From Umbilicaria muhlenbergii (taxonomy: Eukaryota; Ascomycota; Lecanoromycetes; Umbilicariales; Umbilicariaceae), in NCBI GenBank assembly GCA_000611775.1, contig KK106984.1, forward strand, positions 4,317,341 through 4,381,340: 64,000 nt of DNA, read 5' to 3'. Position numbers and translations under genes: made by a program. Under the pieces are notes generated by a model. It made no database searches, was not told where the DNA came from, and worked only from the letters and a program-made list of their open reading frames with translations. Shown in pieces: positions 44,123 through 55,382 of this stretch (the first letter of the stretch is position 1; the number at the start of each line of letters is the position of its first letter).

Positions 44123-45180
44123 TCAAGCCGGAGCACTGGCTCCGTTACTCGTCCCAATAAAAACCACCTGCACCGCCGCCAGCGCTACCGCCGCCGAGAA
44201 GATCTCTACCCGTTTCGCCGACGTGAAAAACGCAAGACAGCCGGTGAAGACGGCGCTGAAGAGCATGATGAACGTGAGGCGGATCACGGGGCTGGTGATG
44301 TAGTAGAGCGCGAAGATGGAGGCGGTCGGGAGCAGGGACGCGAGTATCAGGGTGATGATCTCGGCGATGCGGGCGGAGGAGATGGGGTTTTGGTAGACGA
44401 TCACGCCGTCCATGGGTGAGTTGTCGGGCCTACGCTGTGCGTGGCGGTATTGTGAGAGTGGGTACGGGGTAGGGAGGTGGGGATAGATGGGACTAAGATG
44501 GAGGCAAGAAGAAGGCAGGGAGGGCGGACCTTGTAGAAACGCCATGGCAGCCGGGGCAATATTGGAATGACCAGCTTGTCAAAGCCCCACGTGAACCAGC
44601 GGGTGAAGGCGTCCCCTTCGGGTCCCTCTTCCTTGCGGACGCTCAATGCGATGAGGTCGGGTGTGTCGGAATCCCAGATAAGTGCTTCGGGGCCGCTAAG
44701 GAATTGGTTGCCCCACGCCTGTTGCTCGAGCCAAGCGGTAAGAGCGACAAGGTTGCTGCGGTTGAGGTCGGGGAGCTTCAGGATCTCTTGTTGTTGGAGT
44801 AGGAGCGCGTCTGGGTGCTTTGAATGTTAGATACATTTTATATAGTATTGTTGACAGACAATGGCGTATGATGAGAATAAAGGCGTCTTGGGAGGGGAGC
44901 AGCTAGGGATATATAACCTCTCGTGTACGAAGGAGACATGGATATAGCTGGGGGGGGGGGCTAGCTAATTGAAACACAGCGCATGATACATAACGCAGAA
45001 TTGGCAGCCCGCCATGCGTGAACAGGGCATGAAAATGAACGGGAGGGGCACCAGCTAGTTGAGACACAGCGCGGAATACATAACGCAGACATGGCAACAC
45101 GCAGACGTAACTCAGAATATCCAGAAGGAAGGGTCCAGACGGAGGAATTGAGCGAGGTGGGGGTATCCTTGGGCGGTCAT
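44123..45180 (-). pseudogene. DUF6594 membrane protein, interrupted near its N-terminus
   Basis: Three blocks in order on the minus strand belong to the fungal DUF6594 family. The N-terminal block (45,180-45,112) reads MTAQGYPHLAQFLRLDPSFW, the usual start with GYP-x-LA-x-F. The middle (about 44,820-44,530) reads EILKLPDLNRSNLVALTAWL, then WDSDTPDLIALSVRKEEGPE and FTWGFDKLVIP. The C-terminal block (about 44,415-44,123) has two or three membrane helices (LILASLLPTASIFALYYI, LTFIMLFSAVFTGCLAFF). Between the first two blocks the conserved segment RRF..LN..NLLYLQAEL is missing. In its place lie stops and a diverged 90-bp duplication plus a poly-G run. The join between the last two blocks lacks a good splice donor. 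The gene is therefore probably dead. The function of the family is unknown. Confidence 0.65.
44961..45105. repeat. two diverged copies, 90-bp period
   Basis: ctagctaattgaaacacagc at 44,961 recurs as ccagctagttgagacacagc at 45,051, each followed by gcatgatacataacgcag or gcggaatacataacgcag. It lies inside the broken DUF6594 gene next to a run of 12 G. Confidence 0.8.
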
Positions 45181-45327
45181 GGCGCTTGGTTGGCGGAAGA
45201 GTTGATTGTAGGGCTTGGGTAGGGCCGATTTGCTTTCACCCGTTTGGTTGTTTGGATGAGGTTGAGACGGGGCGGACGCCCAGTAGACATGCGCGGTTCG
45301 TGATGCTATGCTTTCCACGGTCTGCAA

Positions 45328-46044
45328 GCCTCATTGCTTAAGTCGGCCTCTGTGGCTGGCTAGTGTACTTCTCATTGGACCTCTTGGGTGCACGTCCCGA
45401 GTGTTGGAAGCGGGTTGAACCCAGCATCTGGATAGCCTGGCAGACGTCCTGGCAGCCGCTGATTGCTATGTACCGAATCCAACGATTGCAAAGTGAATCT
45501 TCCGTCCCTTCATGCTGCTAATGTAGCTCCCAGACTTTTGCAAAATGTCAAGGCCGCGGATGAAGATGGATCGTGATTTTGCTACGAGGATCGTTAGAGC
45601 GCTTTTGGGTCGGCCCTAGCGTCAAACGTGGACTCCTTCGAAACTGTACAGCGACTTACATACGATACGACAGCTAGAGCCATCAAGATCAACATGGGCG
45701 GCTGCCATTCACACAGACCTACGGGTAGAAGGCGGGGGATGCTCAAATGGCTGGTAGAGGTGGAACAGTGGGGCAGAGTGCTGCCTATTTCTACAAGCTG
45801 AGGAATCCGGTTTTAGAAGCAGAAAGAGTGATTAGGGTTAAGACTTCATTGTCTCTGTGGTTAAGTGCACCTTTTCGAAAGCATATCTTACAAATAGAAG
45901 ATGATATTGCAAGGTCCAGGCTGCTATCCCAGACACCGTATAATCCACGCCCTCGGTGGAAATAGTATTTCCAAGCAGCACTATTTCCTATGCGCACGGG
46001 GGTTCTTCTCCTCGAATTGAGCCATCTCGACCGCGTCTCTCAAC
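45328..46044. other. no supported gene
   Basis: A 72-codon plus frame at 45,747-45,965 has protein-like composition but no recognisable domain. Nothing else. Confidence 0.45.
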
Positions 46045-47156
46045 TTACTTTTTCTGCCCAAAGCGGTCTCTTTCCTCTTTCCGACCCATGAACGAGAAAT
46101 ACCATGTTGGTTGCGTATGAACGAAACGACACCCACGCACCAACTCTCTTTCACTGAGACTGTTGTGACGCCAGTAATCTGTGTCCGCGTTGCCGGTCTT
46201 GGGTTTGGACGAGTCCATGCAATCTAGACATAAGCCATCGAAGTAATCTCGTGTTAGCGCTTGAGCCTCCGCGACAAGCGCTTTGTAGTCCTGCTGACAG
46301 TATCTGCTGCAGGCCTCCTTTGGTGGCTCATAGGTGAACCTGTCAAGGCAACCCAGAATCACACTTATCGAGTTTTTCTGCGCGACTCGCTCCAAAGGCC
46401 ACGCTCCGATTCGATACAAGTCCTTCTCATAGTCATACAAAGTCTTCTCTTTGCAACTGCAGGTTGCTTTGAGCAATTGCTCATTCGGGTTGAAAAGCTC
46501 TCGGTGGAGTACTGTCCGAAGCCGGCCTTTAGCTGCATTGAGTTGCTCTGCATGACTGGAATTAGATAAACACGAGAAGTAAGGTGCCGCGCAGCCGAAC
46601 TTACGGATGACACGGGAAGGCAGGTGAAGCTCCTTGTGCTTTGTTGGATTCAATTCAGTGATGTGACAGATAGAGCCGTAGGCTAGCACCTTCGTCGCGG
46701 CCGCAAACCCCTTCGCATAATCAAAGATCCAGCATGGGTAAAGGAGCTCAAGTGGATTTGGTTGCGTCCCAGCTCTCTTTTGATACCATTCTGCAAACCA
46801 TCCTTTCAGGTCACGGATATCAAGATTGTACTTATCGCAAGCGGCCACCAGGTGCCACATCTCTTTGAGCGGTACATGGAGGAGACTGTCTATTGGAACA
46901 GCATGAAATATCCGAAACCATATATCCATGCTAGTCACACTATCTCCTTCCAGCGCCACTGTGTCCTTCTTGGCCTCTGCAAAGTTCGACGTGAGCAACT
47001 TTTTGAACACTGGTGATTTCGCACAAGAATCTCCCTTCTGACTTGGAAGTCGATGATCTGGCGGATTACGGGCTCCTGGTCGTCGGCGAACGTCACAATA
47101 TCGTCATACTCAACCACTCTGATCGTAAGATCACCGGAACCGTCTATAATCACCAT
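46045..47156 (-). pseudogene. BTB/POZ-domain protein with single-base frameshift
   Basis: From ATG at 47,156 the protein starts MVIIDGSGDLTIRVVEYDDI and runs to FQVRREIL. The other frame then continues C-AKSPVFKKLLTSNFAEAKK and on to a stop at 46,045. Together they form a normal BTB/POZ opening (F-x-V-x-x-x-IL-C-x-SPVF-x-x-L...F-x-E). At the junction, near 47,024, one nucleotide is missing for the frame to continue, and no intron can explain it. The downstream 320 codons are uninterrupted and include the C-terminal region usual in fungal BTB proteins, with a late Cys cluster (ACSRYCQQ, CLDCMD). BTB proteins dimerise and often act as adaptors for Cul3 ubiquitin ligases; the target is unknown. 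A start at 47,369 is also open but adds low-complexity residues. A sequencing error would give the same picture. Confidence 0.7.
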
Positions 47157-48573
47157 ACTGGCCGCCTTAGGAGGTAGCAGTAACGGTTCGAGACAGTGAT
47201 CAACGTAGTGGGGGAGAGGACGCGAGTCAACAAATGGGCGTGCGGTGGGCAGATTGCCGATAGCCGGTAGTGGCGTACGCTGTGTAAGATTGGTCGAGGC
47301 CAAGGGACGGTATGTTCTGAGTTTTTTTCCTGGCGGGGATAACGCTCCGCTCCGTGAAGACACTCTCAAGATTAGTATATCCTGCTTCGAATGGTGACTA
47401 GCGAACGTGTGGCAGAGGAATCAGAGGTTCAGAGAAGCGTTGGGCATATATGGGTCAGACGGCGTATCCGAAATCCGCTGGCAAGGCGAGAACAAGGATC
47501 TCTCGTCAATCTCTGGTGCTTAGACTGTTCGTTTCGACGGAGAGTACGCTTCGTATTTCAGAAGTGCTCCCTGAAGGGGATTAGCAAGGTGCGATGCGCC
47601 ACCGTGATTCTGTTATGTACAGAAGTCAAGCATTCGTGGGGGAAGATGTACTCAAGCATTCGAGTGAGGCAATGTGTAACCTAGAGAAATCGCCACACAT
47701 AGAGGCAACACCATGATTGAAGTTGAACTAAGTGGAGGTCACCCATAGATGAATAAAGTACAGTCGAGATCGTAATGAGAGAGAAAATTGTGGGGATAGG
47801 AAAAGGACAGATGATTGAGATGCAGATATCGAAGATCAGACTAAAGCACCATTCACCACAACGTATGATGACATGCCAGCACAGAAGGCCCAGAATCTGG
47901 CATTCCACTCTCCCTATCCAATACTTCATCGAGGTCTTATTGGAAACCGGCAATTACACGCTTGTTCCAGCAGTTCTGCATCCACAATGGCCGGTATCTT
48001 GTAATCCGTTGTGCTCAAACTACTGTAGGGAGCTCCAGCCAAGTGCGGGTCTCAGTCTCTGCTCCGCAGACCGCGAGACCTAGATGAAGATAATGTAAAA
48101 GCTGCCTCATTCACAGCAACGATTGGCGACGCCAGCGCATACCTGCGACTGATAGAAGGGAGAATGATGTTTTAATCATCCTTAGTTTGGCGTTGCATCC
48201 ACCCCGGTTACATTTATTTGGGGGGCGCCGGGTGAAGGCGGCGGGCGCGACTAGTATGAAGTGAAGCTAGCAATAGCAGCACTTATAAGAAGCGTTGAGC
48301 CTTTTTATGACAGTTATTAAGACCGATTGGAAGGTCTCGAGTAGAAGAAGGGTTAGGTTCCGCTCGATGCGGTCGCTGGTGAGACAGCACTACTACCTGT
48401 AGTCCAGTCAATGGAAATCTACAGAAGTGTGGGTTTTCTTATCTCGCTCTGTCATAAGCCTCGTGGTTTAGTTAGACATCCTCTGCTCATCCTATGACGG
48501 CGCAGACTTCGAAGCATGTACCTATTTGCTTCCAGATGAGAGCAGACTTTAGCCCTTCGCTTGATTATGCCCA
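47157..48573. other. no supported gene
   Basis: 1.4 kb with short frames on both strands, no domain, tRNA or clear repeat. Confidence 0.5.
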
Positions 48574-50538
48574 TCAGGATGCTCGTTGTTGACTGCAGCA
48601 GAAGGATCCCGAAGGCCAACGGCTTTCTCCATATTTTCCCCAGGTATACCCCGTACCAACTTCTGTATCTGGTTGTGCCAGCACGAGTTCCGGGCCGCGA
48701 GTGTGGTCCCTTGATTCTGTATGCAACCGGACCCGGATGCGTGCAGCCTCCTTGCAGTATCTGTCGCCATCCCAGCTAGTCCCAGGCTTGTGCTTGCGTA
48801 GCAGCGCGTCCACAATTCCCACTCCGCCGGCAGAGGCAGCAATGATGATACTCTTCAGATCTAAGTAATCCAGAATGGGGAGGTCTCGCCAGTTGCTGGT
48901 ACGTAAGAACTCTTCGATGACGATTATGAGAATGGCGACATTGATGGCCAGGGTGGTCCAGATGTAGGCGTTTTCACTAAGCCGAATCGAGTTGAACGTA
49001 AGTAGCACATTGACGGTGCGGTTTCCAGTATCATTTGTAATCCACTGCAACTGTGAGACACCTAAGCCGACCAGGATGTCATCGATCATGGCGTTGAAGG
49101 AGTCCTGCGTTGCATTGCGGATGGAGGCTTCTTGAGGGTCTAGAGTGTTATTCAGCTTCTGCCATTTTGGATCAAAGTTTCGTCGAAGGTGTCGTATGTC
49201 AATGACACCGCAGTTTGCGCAAGCAAACCCAGTGAAGCCATGGCGTTGCTAATAAGATAACCTTGTTTGTCGAAGTCATACATTCTCTCCTCGTCAGGAC
49301 CAAGAGGTTGGACCGAAATCGTGTTGGCATTGACATCCACCGTGATCTCGAAAAGGAACCGAGCCCAATCTATATTGCACTGTAAAGTATCGAATGCTCG
49401 GTAACTTCCACTGGCAGCGATTGAGACAACAGATTCAGAGTTCTCGGCCGAGGCCGCCCAAGTAAGAAAATCTAGTCTGCTATTCAAATTAGTCGAGCCA
49501 ACGGGGACCTCGAACTCAGCCGCAGAGTTAGGTAACGTCCCATGTCCAGTGAAGATGGTTACATTCAGACCAGGAGAGACCTGAAGAAGGTTTGTTGCGT
49601 CCGAGGTAAAATCCAAACGGAAAGCCGCGGAGGAATTGAAGAAGCATGACGAATTAGCGGTATAACCGATTTCCAGATATTGATACCCGAGAAGATTTCC
49701 AGTCCAAGGGTCGGATGTGTTTATACCTACAGCCGATCCTACCCCGAACGATCTGCCGGAGTAGGACCAAAGAGGGTTATCATTCTTGGAGTGGTTGGTG
49801 ATGCCGTCGTTGAAGGACGAAGCTGAGCCAGCAGAGTTGAGAATGAGGCCCTGTAGACCTACAGAGCATAAGAGATTTGCAACATCATGAACCTGAAGCT
49901 TTGCGGTAGACTTGTAACTCACTTGGGACAGGACATGTTGGAATAAATCCATAGTATTCTTGATTTTCCCAGCAAATATTTTCGGGATCAATATTGAAGC
50001 CAATTGGACTCCCTTGGCGTGGGAACTCTGCTCTCATCCAAGGATTCTGCAGGTTGAAGAGCGGCACTATCGTGTCGCAATCTGAGTTACTTGCGCTGCA
50101 AAACATCTGGGTTGGGATGAAAATTGGTGTGATCGCGCCGGCCCAAATGGAACCGATGGCTTGTCCGATGATGAAGACGATTGTAGTCAGCGCCGTAAGT
50201 ACAATTGGCAAACTAAAATCAATCCGTTGACCCCCAACGGTCATTAGAGCCTGGAGTGATGGTTTTCGTTCTTTACTTGCGAGCCGCACCCTCGTCGTCA
50301 GGTTAAACACGGACCCAGCGACATACAGCCACAAAGTACCGAGCAAGCCTGCAATTATCTGCTTGATGGCCGATACCGTACCCGGATAACCTACGACAGC
50401 ATCGTGAAACGCTCCTATGCTTCTTCTGTCTCGTTGCCAAACCAGAAGACATGAGATGACTGTGGTGAAAAGGATGGCAACGACGATACGGATCCGGAGT
50501 GCATGGCGGCTAAGTAAAGATCTGAACGTAGATGCCAT
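48574..50538 (-). CDS. unidentified multi-pass membrane protein
   Basis: Three exons (50538-49923, 49858-49209, 49158-48574) sum to 1,851 nt, giving 616 aa. Both introns (64 and 50 nt) keep frame. The first has a strong gtgagt donor; the second is inferred from phase. Hydrophobic segments lie near the N-terminus (IRIVVAILFTTVISCLLVW, IAGLLGTLWLYVAGSVF) and at LPIVLTALTTIVFIIGQAIG. A long, probably extracytosolic part with many N-x-S/T sites follows, then one more helix (LAINVAILIIVIEEFL) and WRDLPILDYLDLKSIIIAAS. The last motif, from memory, recurs in uncharacterised fungal membrane proteins. An earlier in-frame ATG at 50,586 exists. I cannot name the family or function. The C-terminal 60 residues are low in conservation-like features. 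Confidence 0.75.
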
Positions 50539-50590
50539 GCTTGAAAGAAGAATATAGGGGAAGCCAAAATGGGTAGAGACATACAAGTAT

Positions 50591-50962
50591 GAAACAGGGC
50601 CCGTTGGTACTTATATTGAGGACTGCGCGAACGCTGCGGGCAAAGCTGTAAAAAAAGAAGTCACACAACCTGACTCACCGGATGAAACTGCGAAAATCTT
50701 TTATCTAACAGCGGCACAGCTGCTGGACAAGTGCATGGCTCAGGCGACACAATCCTGAGCCTCAACCTCCAAGTATGAAACAGGGCCCCTTGGCACTTAT
50801 ATTGAGGACTGCGCAAACGCCGCGGGCAAAGCTGTAAAAAAAGAAGGCACACAACCTGACTCACTGGATGGAACTCTGCGAAAATCGTTTATTTAGCAGC
50901 GGCACAGCTGCCGGATAAATGCATAGCTCGGGCGACACAATCCTAAGCCTCGCCTCCTCCAG
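50591..50962. repeat. two tandem copies, 186-bp period
   Basis: gaaacagggccc at 50,591 recurs at 50,777, and the two units match at most positions throughout (ttatattgaggactgcgc, gcgggcaaagctgtaaaaaa, cagcggcacagctgc, gcgacacaatcct). It sits just upstream of the membrane-protein gene start. The sequence is unrelated to the 18.6-kb array, although the period is the same. Confidence 0.9.
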
Positions 50963-51493
50963 AATGGACAGAAAACGGGTAGGGCTAGCTGGTAGCCAAT
51001 TAATCCAATCATGTAAGACAGTGATCTTGCAAGTCGGATCTGACCAAGTTGGGCGGGTTGGCATTGCAGTTGTTTGCATAAGGTAGTGTATAAATCCCAA
51101 AGCGACATCACTATTGAACATCGTGACATTCGATGGTGCAACCTGTCCATGAACCCTGAATGGAGGGTCGTAGACAGATGCAGCTCGACAGGCAGGAACA
51201 TAGAAGATAAGATGACAAATTACGCGAATTACGACGCCCTGAACTGGTTTTTGGCCGCATAGTTGGGGGCCAAAGATGCCAACTGCGAAGAGTCAGCCTC
51301 ATCACCTCACCATCCAATCAAATGGGCACCTGAAGTAGAGGCCTGACAGATGATTTACAATCACACAACAGGCTTCTTAGTCTGGGCACATGAGCTGCGG
51401 CAGAGTCGATCCATCTGCCCATCTTTGCAAGCGTAGAGGGTACGGCTCTGGTGGAGAATTCACATTCGCCGAGTTGCAGGTATTGGATCAGTC
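50963..51493. other. no gene seen
   Basis: No convincing frame or repeat between the duplication and the next minus-strand gene. Confidence 0.5.
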
Positions 51494-52209
51494 TTAGTCA
51501 GTGGACTGCTTCTCTATTTCCGGGTCGAGCACGTGTGCTCCGTGCTGCCTTAGCCGTTCCCGCATGATTTCCAGCTCTTTCCCGTTCAGTGTCAATTTCT
51601 CATCAAGTTCCTCAATAACGGTCGACTGGGATTGCAACTTGCTAGAACACCACCAACAAGATCAGCCTTTGCGGTAGTAAGCCAGTAAGTGTGCAGCTAG
51701 GAATGGACGTACGCCAGGAACAGAGACATCTGTATCACAAGCAGACGCGCAGTGAGCGCCTCCCGCTTGCTTAGACTCGCTTCTAATTCTCTACTTCTCG
51801 ACATCCACCTGCCTCGCCCCGTCATCCTCTCCACCAGATTGTACGTCTGCACAGGCTTCACAACCTTCGCGGCCTGTATTTGCAGCTCGATTTCGACAGT
51901 GCGGACATGGTCGTAGAGCCGTTCGATGGGTTTGGGATCGAGGAAGAAGCCTGCCTCCCCTGTATCGTTAACTGAGCGCTGTTGTTGTGCTTGAAGCCAC
52001 TTCTTGGACTCTGCGATACTCTGTTCTACCAAGCTGGTCTCGAGTGCGCAGGCCCCGAAAGCTTCGTAGAATCGCTCGATATCAACTTCGGAGTTCTTGA
52101 AGGTTTGGAGGAGGTAGAGGTAGCTGAAAGCTCCGGCAAGGACTGCGTAAATAAATGTGAGAATACCAGCTATGCTGGCAGTAATCGATAGCGGACTGTC
52201 TTGCAGCAT
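51494..52209 (-). CDS. small membrane-anchored coiled-coil protein
   Basis: Two exons (52209-51713, 51641-51494) sum to 645 nt, giving 214 aa. The intron has a strong gtacgt donor and tag acceptor. An N-terminal membrane segment (ITASIAGILTFIYAVLAGAF) is followed by charged helical sequence rich in Glu, Gln and Arg (VEIELQIQAAKVV, LEASLSKREALTARL). A C-terminal coiled-coil-like helix (VIEELDEKLTLNGKELEIMR) ends the protein. No catalytic motif is seen. I do not recognise a named family. The single anchor and coiled coils suggest a membrane-tethered assembly protein; this is inference. It lies on the same strand as the unidentified 616-aa membrane protein, about 1 kb away, but no functional link is shown. 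Confidence 0.75.
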
Positions 52210-53126
52210 CCTGTGGAACGTGGTGCATCGAAGCCCCTCAGCTCGTACGGCATACGGCGCGGTTGGTCTTGGCCTCTGTGGCGTTTCTCCCGGGTGGGCA
52301 GTGCTCTAGCGTCCCTGACTGGCGCCATCCTCAGGTTTAATGAGGATTGTGCTTTGTGCAATCGACAAAAAAACGAGACAGGTCAACACCGCCCCTCCAA
52401 TTGGCGGTCCAGGAAAAATTGGGTGACAGATGATCGTGGACCCTAGAGTTGTCATGTAAGTGTCTCACACTGTCCCACAGGGCACGATGAACGCTCAGCC
52501 CTTGAGTCTCCTCAGCCTTACGACAAACGGGCCACGGCCCGAAGCCGTCTTGGCAGGCACACTCTCGAGATAAGTGGCAGTCCTCCGCCAAGCGTCCTCT
52601 CAGCTACTCAACAACCGTGACAGATTCTGAAGAGCGTTTGATGTAGGAGAGATGCTAAAGGCCATGAACTTCCACAGTGTCCATTCCAGAGATTACCCTA
52701 ATTTTCTTTCGAAACGCCTGTGCCTTGTACCAGTCTCCCAACAATGGGATCCGGCACAAACTCGGGAGGGGCATCGACGGCTTCAAATCATTTCTCTGTG
52801 TCACAATCATGCGCGGTAGACAGTCCAAAACAGTCGAACTCTCTTGGCTATGAACATTCAAGGGGTCTGAAGTGTTCCCTTATGATTAAGAGCGACCCAG
52901 TCCGCGCATATTTATTCAGCCTCAATGAAGTCGTTATTCGGATGTTCGGCAGATTAGCAAGCTTACTCCGCGTGGACGGAAGGCTTATTTTCAAGGTGGA
53001 GAAATGGTGGATCCATCATCATTGTTAACCCTTGGTGACTGACTCATCCAAGAATATAATAAATATGAGCTGCACCCAATTGACATGCGTCTTTGAGTTT
53101 TAGTACCTGCGCAATCTACAGAGCAA
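52210..53126. other. no supported gene
   Basis: Frames of 80-100 codons without domains. This includes the presumed promoter of the following MFS gene. Confidence 0.5.
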
Positions 53127-54593
53127 TTGCAATACTGCATCCATTTGATGAAGGACAAATATGTACCCCAGGAAGGCGACGATAGCCGGAGGGCCTTCCC
53201 GACTCCACCACAACTGAGCTCTACCGATAGCTTAAAGGAAAAACCTTGGGAGCAAAGATGCATCAAGCAGAAAGATTCCAACGCCATGGGCCCTGCCCTA
53301 ATGCTGCTAAGGACCAAGTCTTCGGGAATTGATCCTGGGCCACCACCTGATGGAGGCTTGAAGGCCTGGACCCAGGTCGTAGCCGGCCATCTAGTAGTCT
53401 TCAACTGCTGGGGATACATAAACTCTTTTGGGCTATTCCAAGCCTACTATGTTACCGCACTCGGGCGTTCTCCCTCTACCATTTCCTGGGTTGGCTCTGT
53501 GCAGATTCTTCTTGTGTTCTTGATTGGTGCATTCTCTGGCCGTGCCATGGACGCGGGCTATTACCGGGTCACATTGATTGCGGGATCAATACTGCAACTT
53601 CTGGGGGTCTTCATGACTTCGCTGTCGACGAAGTACTGGTAGCTGTTTCTGGCGCAAGGGATCTGTCAGGGTCTTGGGGATGGATTGATGTTCTGTCCGA
53701 CGGTTTCGTTGATGGCGACGTACTTTTCTACGAAACGGTCGCTGGCGATCTCTTGTGCAGCATCTGGAGCTGCTACAGGCGGTGTGGTCTTTCCAATCAT
53801 TGCGCAGCAGCTTCTGCCTAAAATCGGTTTCGGCTGGACGGTCAGGGTGATGGGGTTCGTCATTCTGGCTAACCTCGCGCTTATTCTCACCTTCGCCCGG
53901 ACGAGAATACCTCCAAGAACGACTGGGCCGATTATAGAATGGGCAGCTTTCAAAGAGTTACCTTATGTACTTTTCACTATCGGCATGTTCTTGACGCTCT
54001 GGGGCGTTTACTTTGCCTACTACTACGTAAGGTGTAGTCTTATCAGCCTTGCTTCGGACCTTACTGACTATAATACTTAGGTTACTCCTTTCGGTCGAGA
54101 CATCGTCCATGTTTCTCCGTCGACGTCCATCACTCTCCTCCTCATATTAAACGGGGTCGGTGTTCCGGGGCGCATCATCCCAGCACTATTAGCAGATCGT
54201 TACTTCGGCGTTCTCAACCTTCTAATCCCTACTGTCCTTTGCGCAGGTATCTTGCTTTACTGCTGGGCCGCCGTGCATTCTCTAGGCGGACAGATCGTCT
54301 TCGTCATCATCTACGGGTACTTTGGAGCTGGTGTTCAAGGCCTGTTCCCTGCTACGCTTTCCAGCTTGACCACAGACTTGAAGAAAATGGGAGTCAGGAT
54401 CGGAATGGTATTCTCGATCATTAGCATTGCATGTCTGACTGGGCCTCCGCTGGCCGGCGCGCTAATTCAGAAGAGGGGAGGTGATTACCTTTATGCGCAG
54501 ATGTTCGGGGGCACGGTAATGGTATGTGGGAGTCTAACCCTTGTCGCTGCGCGAATCGCGCAGACGGGTTGGAATTCCAAGCGGCGGATGTGA
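53127..54593 (+). pseudogene. MCT-like MFS transporter with premature TAG
   Basis: Two exons (53127-54026, 54081-54593) sum to 1,413 nt, a 470-residue frame. It has the opening DGGLKAWTQVVAGHLVVFNC and WGYINSFGLFQAYY typical of fungal monocarboxylate-type (MCT) transporters. LFLAQGICQGLGDGLMFCPT and about twelve membrane helices follow. Exactly one stop interrupts it: TAG at 53,640-53,642, between KYW and LFLAQG. Relatives usually carry Gln or a similar residue here, so CAG to TAG is the simplest origin. Everything after it stays in frame to 54,593, including ALLADRYFG and GRIIPALLA. The intron (54 nt) has gtaagg..tag ends. Without readthrough the product would stop after four or five helices. 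The substrate is unknown. Translation could start at 53,127, 53,148 or 53,286. Confidence 0.8.
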
Positions 54594-54846
54594 CGGTAAA
54601 AAAGCAGGCGACGGCATTCTATATATTCTTACATAACTAAGCTTCGAAGGAGCAGTCATTTAAATACTAGAAGTAATATAGCTCCAAAGCAAGCCACAGT
54701 ATGGAAGCATCAGATGAGAAACTGGCCCGCGGTATATGTGCTACTCCAGAGCTCTTAAGAAAGCTGTCAACAGGCAAGGGGACCCCATGATGAGAACTGC
54801 CGTCTATGTTGACTGAGTAAGGTACCTTACAGGCCGCCTATGGTTA
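54594..54846. other. no gene seen
   Basis: AT-rich 3' flank of the transporter gene. Confidence 0.5.
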
Positions 54847-55382
54847 GCGAATACAGTGACAACATCGTGGTAACACTGTAGAAAAAATGAACACCGAGTT
54901 TATAAAATTCAAGCTCCTCACCATAGTTAGACGACAAATTTTCAGCCTCAGAGATGTTGAACATGTGGGCAGGCATGACAGGGTACAGGTCCTGCAATTC
55001 ACTTGCTCAGACTGTAAATGGCCTGTTTGCTGCTAAATCTTCCATTAGAATATCTCTGGTGTTGCCACTGTCACTGTCACGGCGATAGCGAGGTTTAGTC
55101 TTGGCATGCCACATGAATATTTAAATGTTTCAACACAGTGTTAAGTTATAACCCTGTGTCAATTCTTAACATGGTGAGATAACTGACTCAGTGTTGAAAT
55201 TAAACCTGAGTTGCCTTTTACACCAGATTAACACCGTAGAATTTACAACACAGTAATGAACACACTACGGTAGTATTATATACACAAGTTCAAGCTTGAT
55301 ACAGTGTTGTTTATAGATTCTATTTATGGTACGGTGTTGACTCAGAGTTGGTTTTCATCACGGTGTTAACACCGTATTCGCC
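54847..55382. mobile_element. MITE candidate rich in GTGTT/AACAC motifs
   Basis: The ends GCGAATACAGTGACAACATC and, inverted, GGCGAATACGGTGTTAACAC agree at about 19 of 23 positions, and each end is flanked by TA. The AT-rich 536-bp interior has no coding frame. It carries many copies of AACAC(C/T/A)GT and its complement, and at 55,361-55,374 the perfect palindrome CGGTGTTAACACCG. Structure fits a small Tc1/mariner-type MITE. The inverted ends are less well preserved than those at 15.9 kb, and one end has an extra base, so confidence is moderate. Confidence 0.5.

Noticed and set aside
45405-45440. Possible tRNA T-arm (gggttgaaccc)
   Set aside because: The flanking stem does not pair and no acceptor or anticodon arm could be built.
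50661-51121. Repeated 62-residue pattern (RLRIVSPE) on the minus strand
   Set aside because: Consequence of the 186-bp duplication; no domain and a poly-T stretch gives an unlikely peptide.
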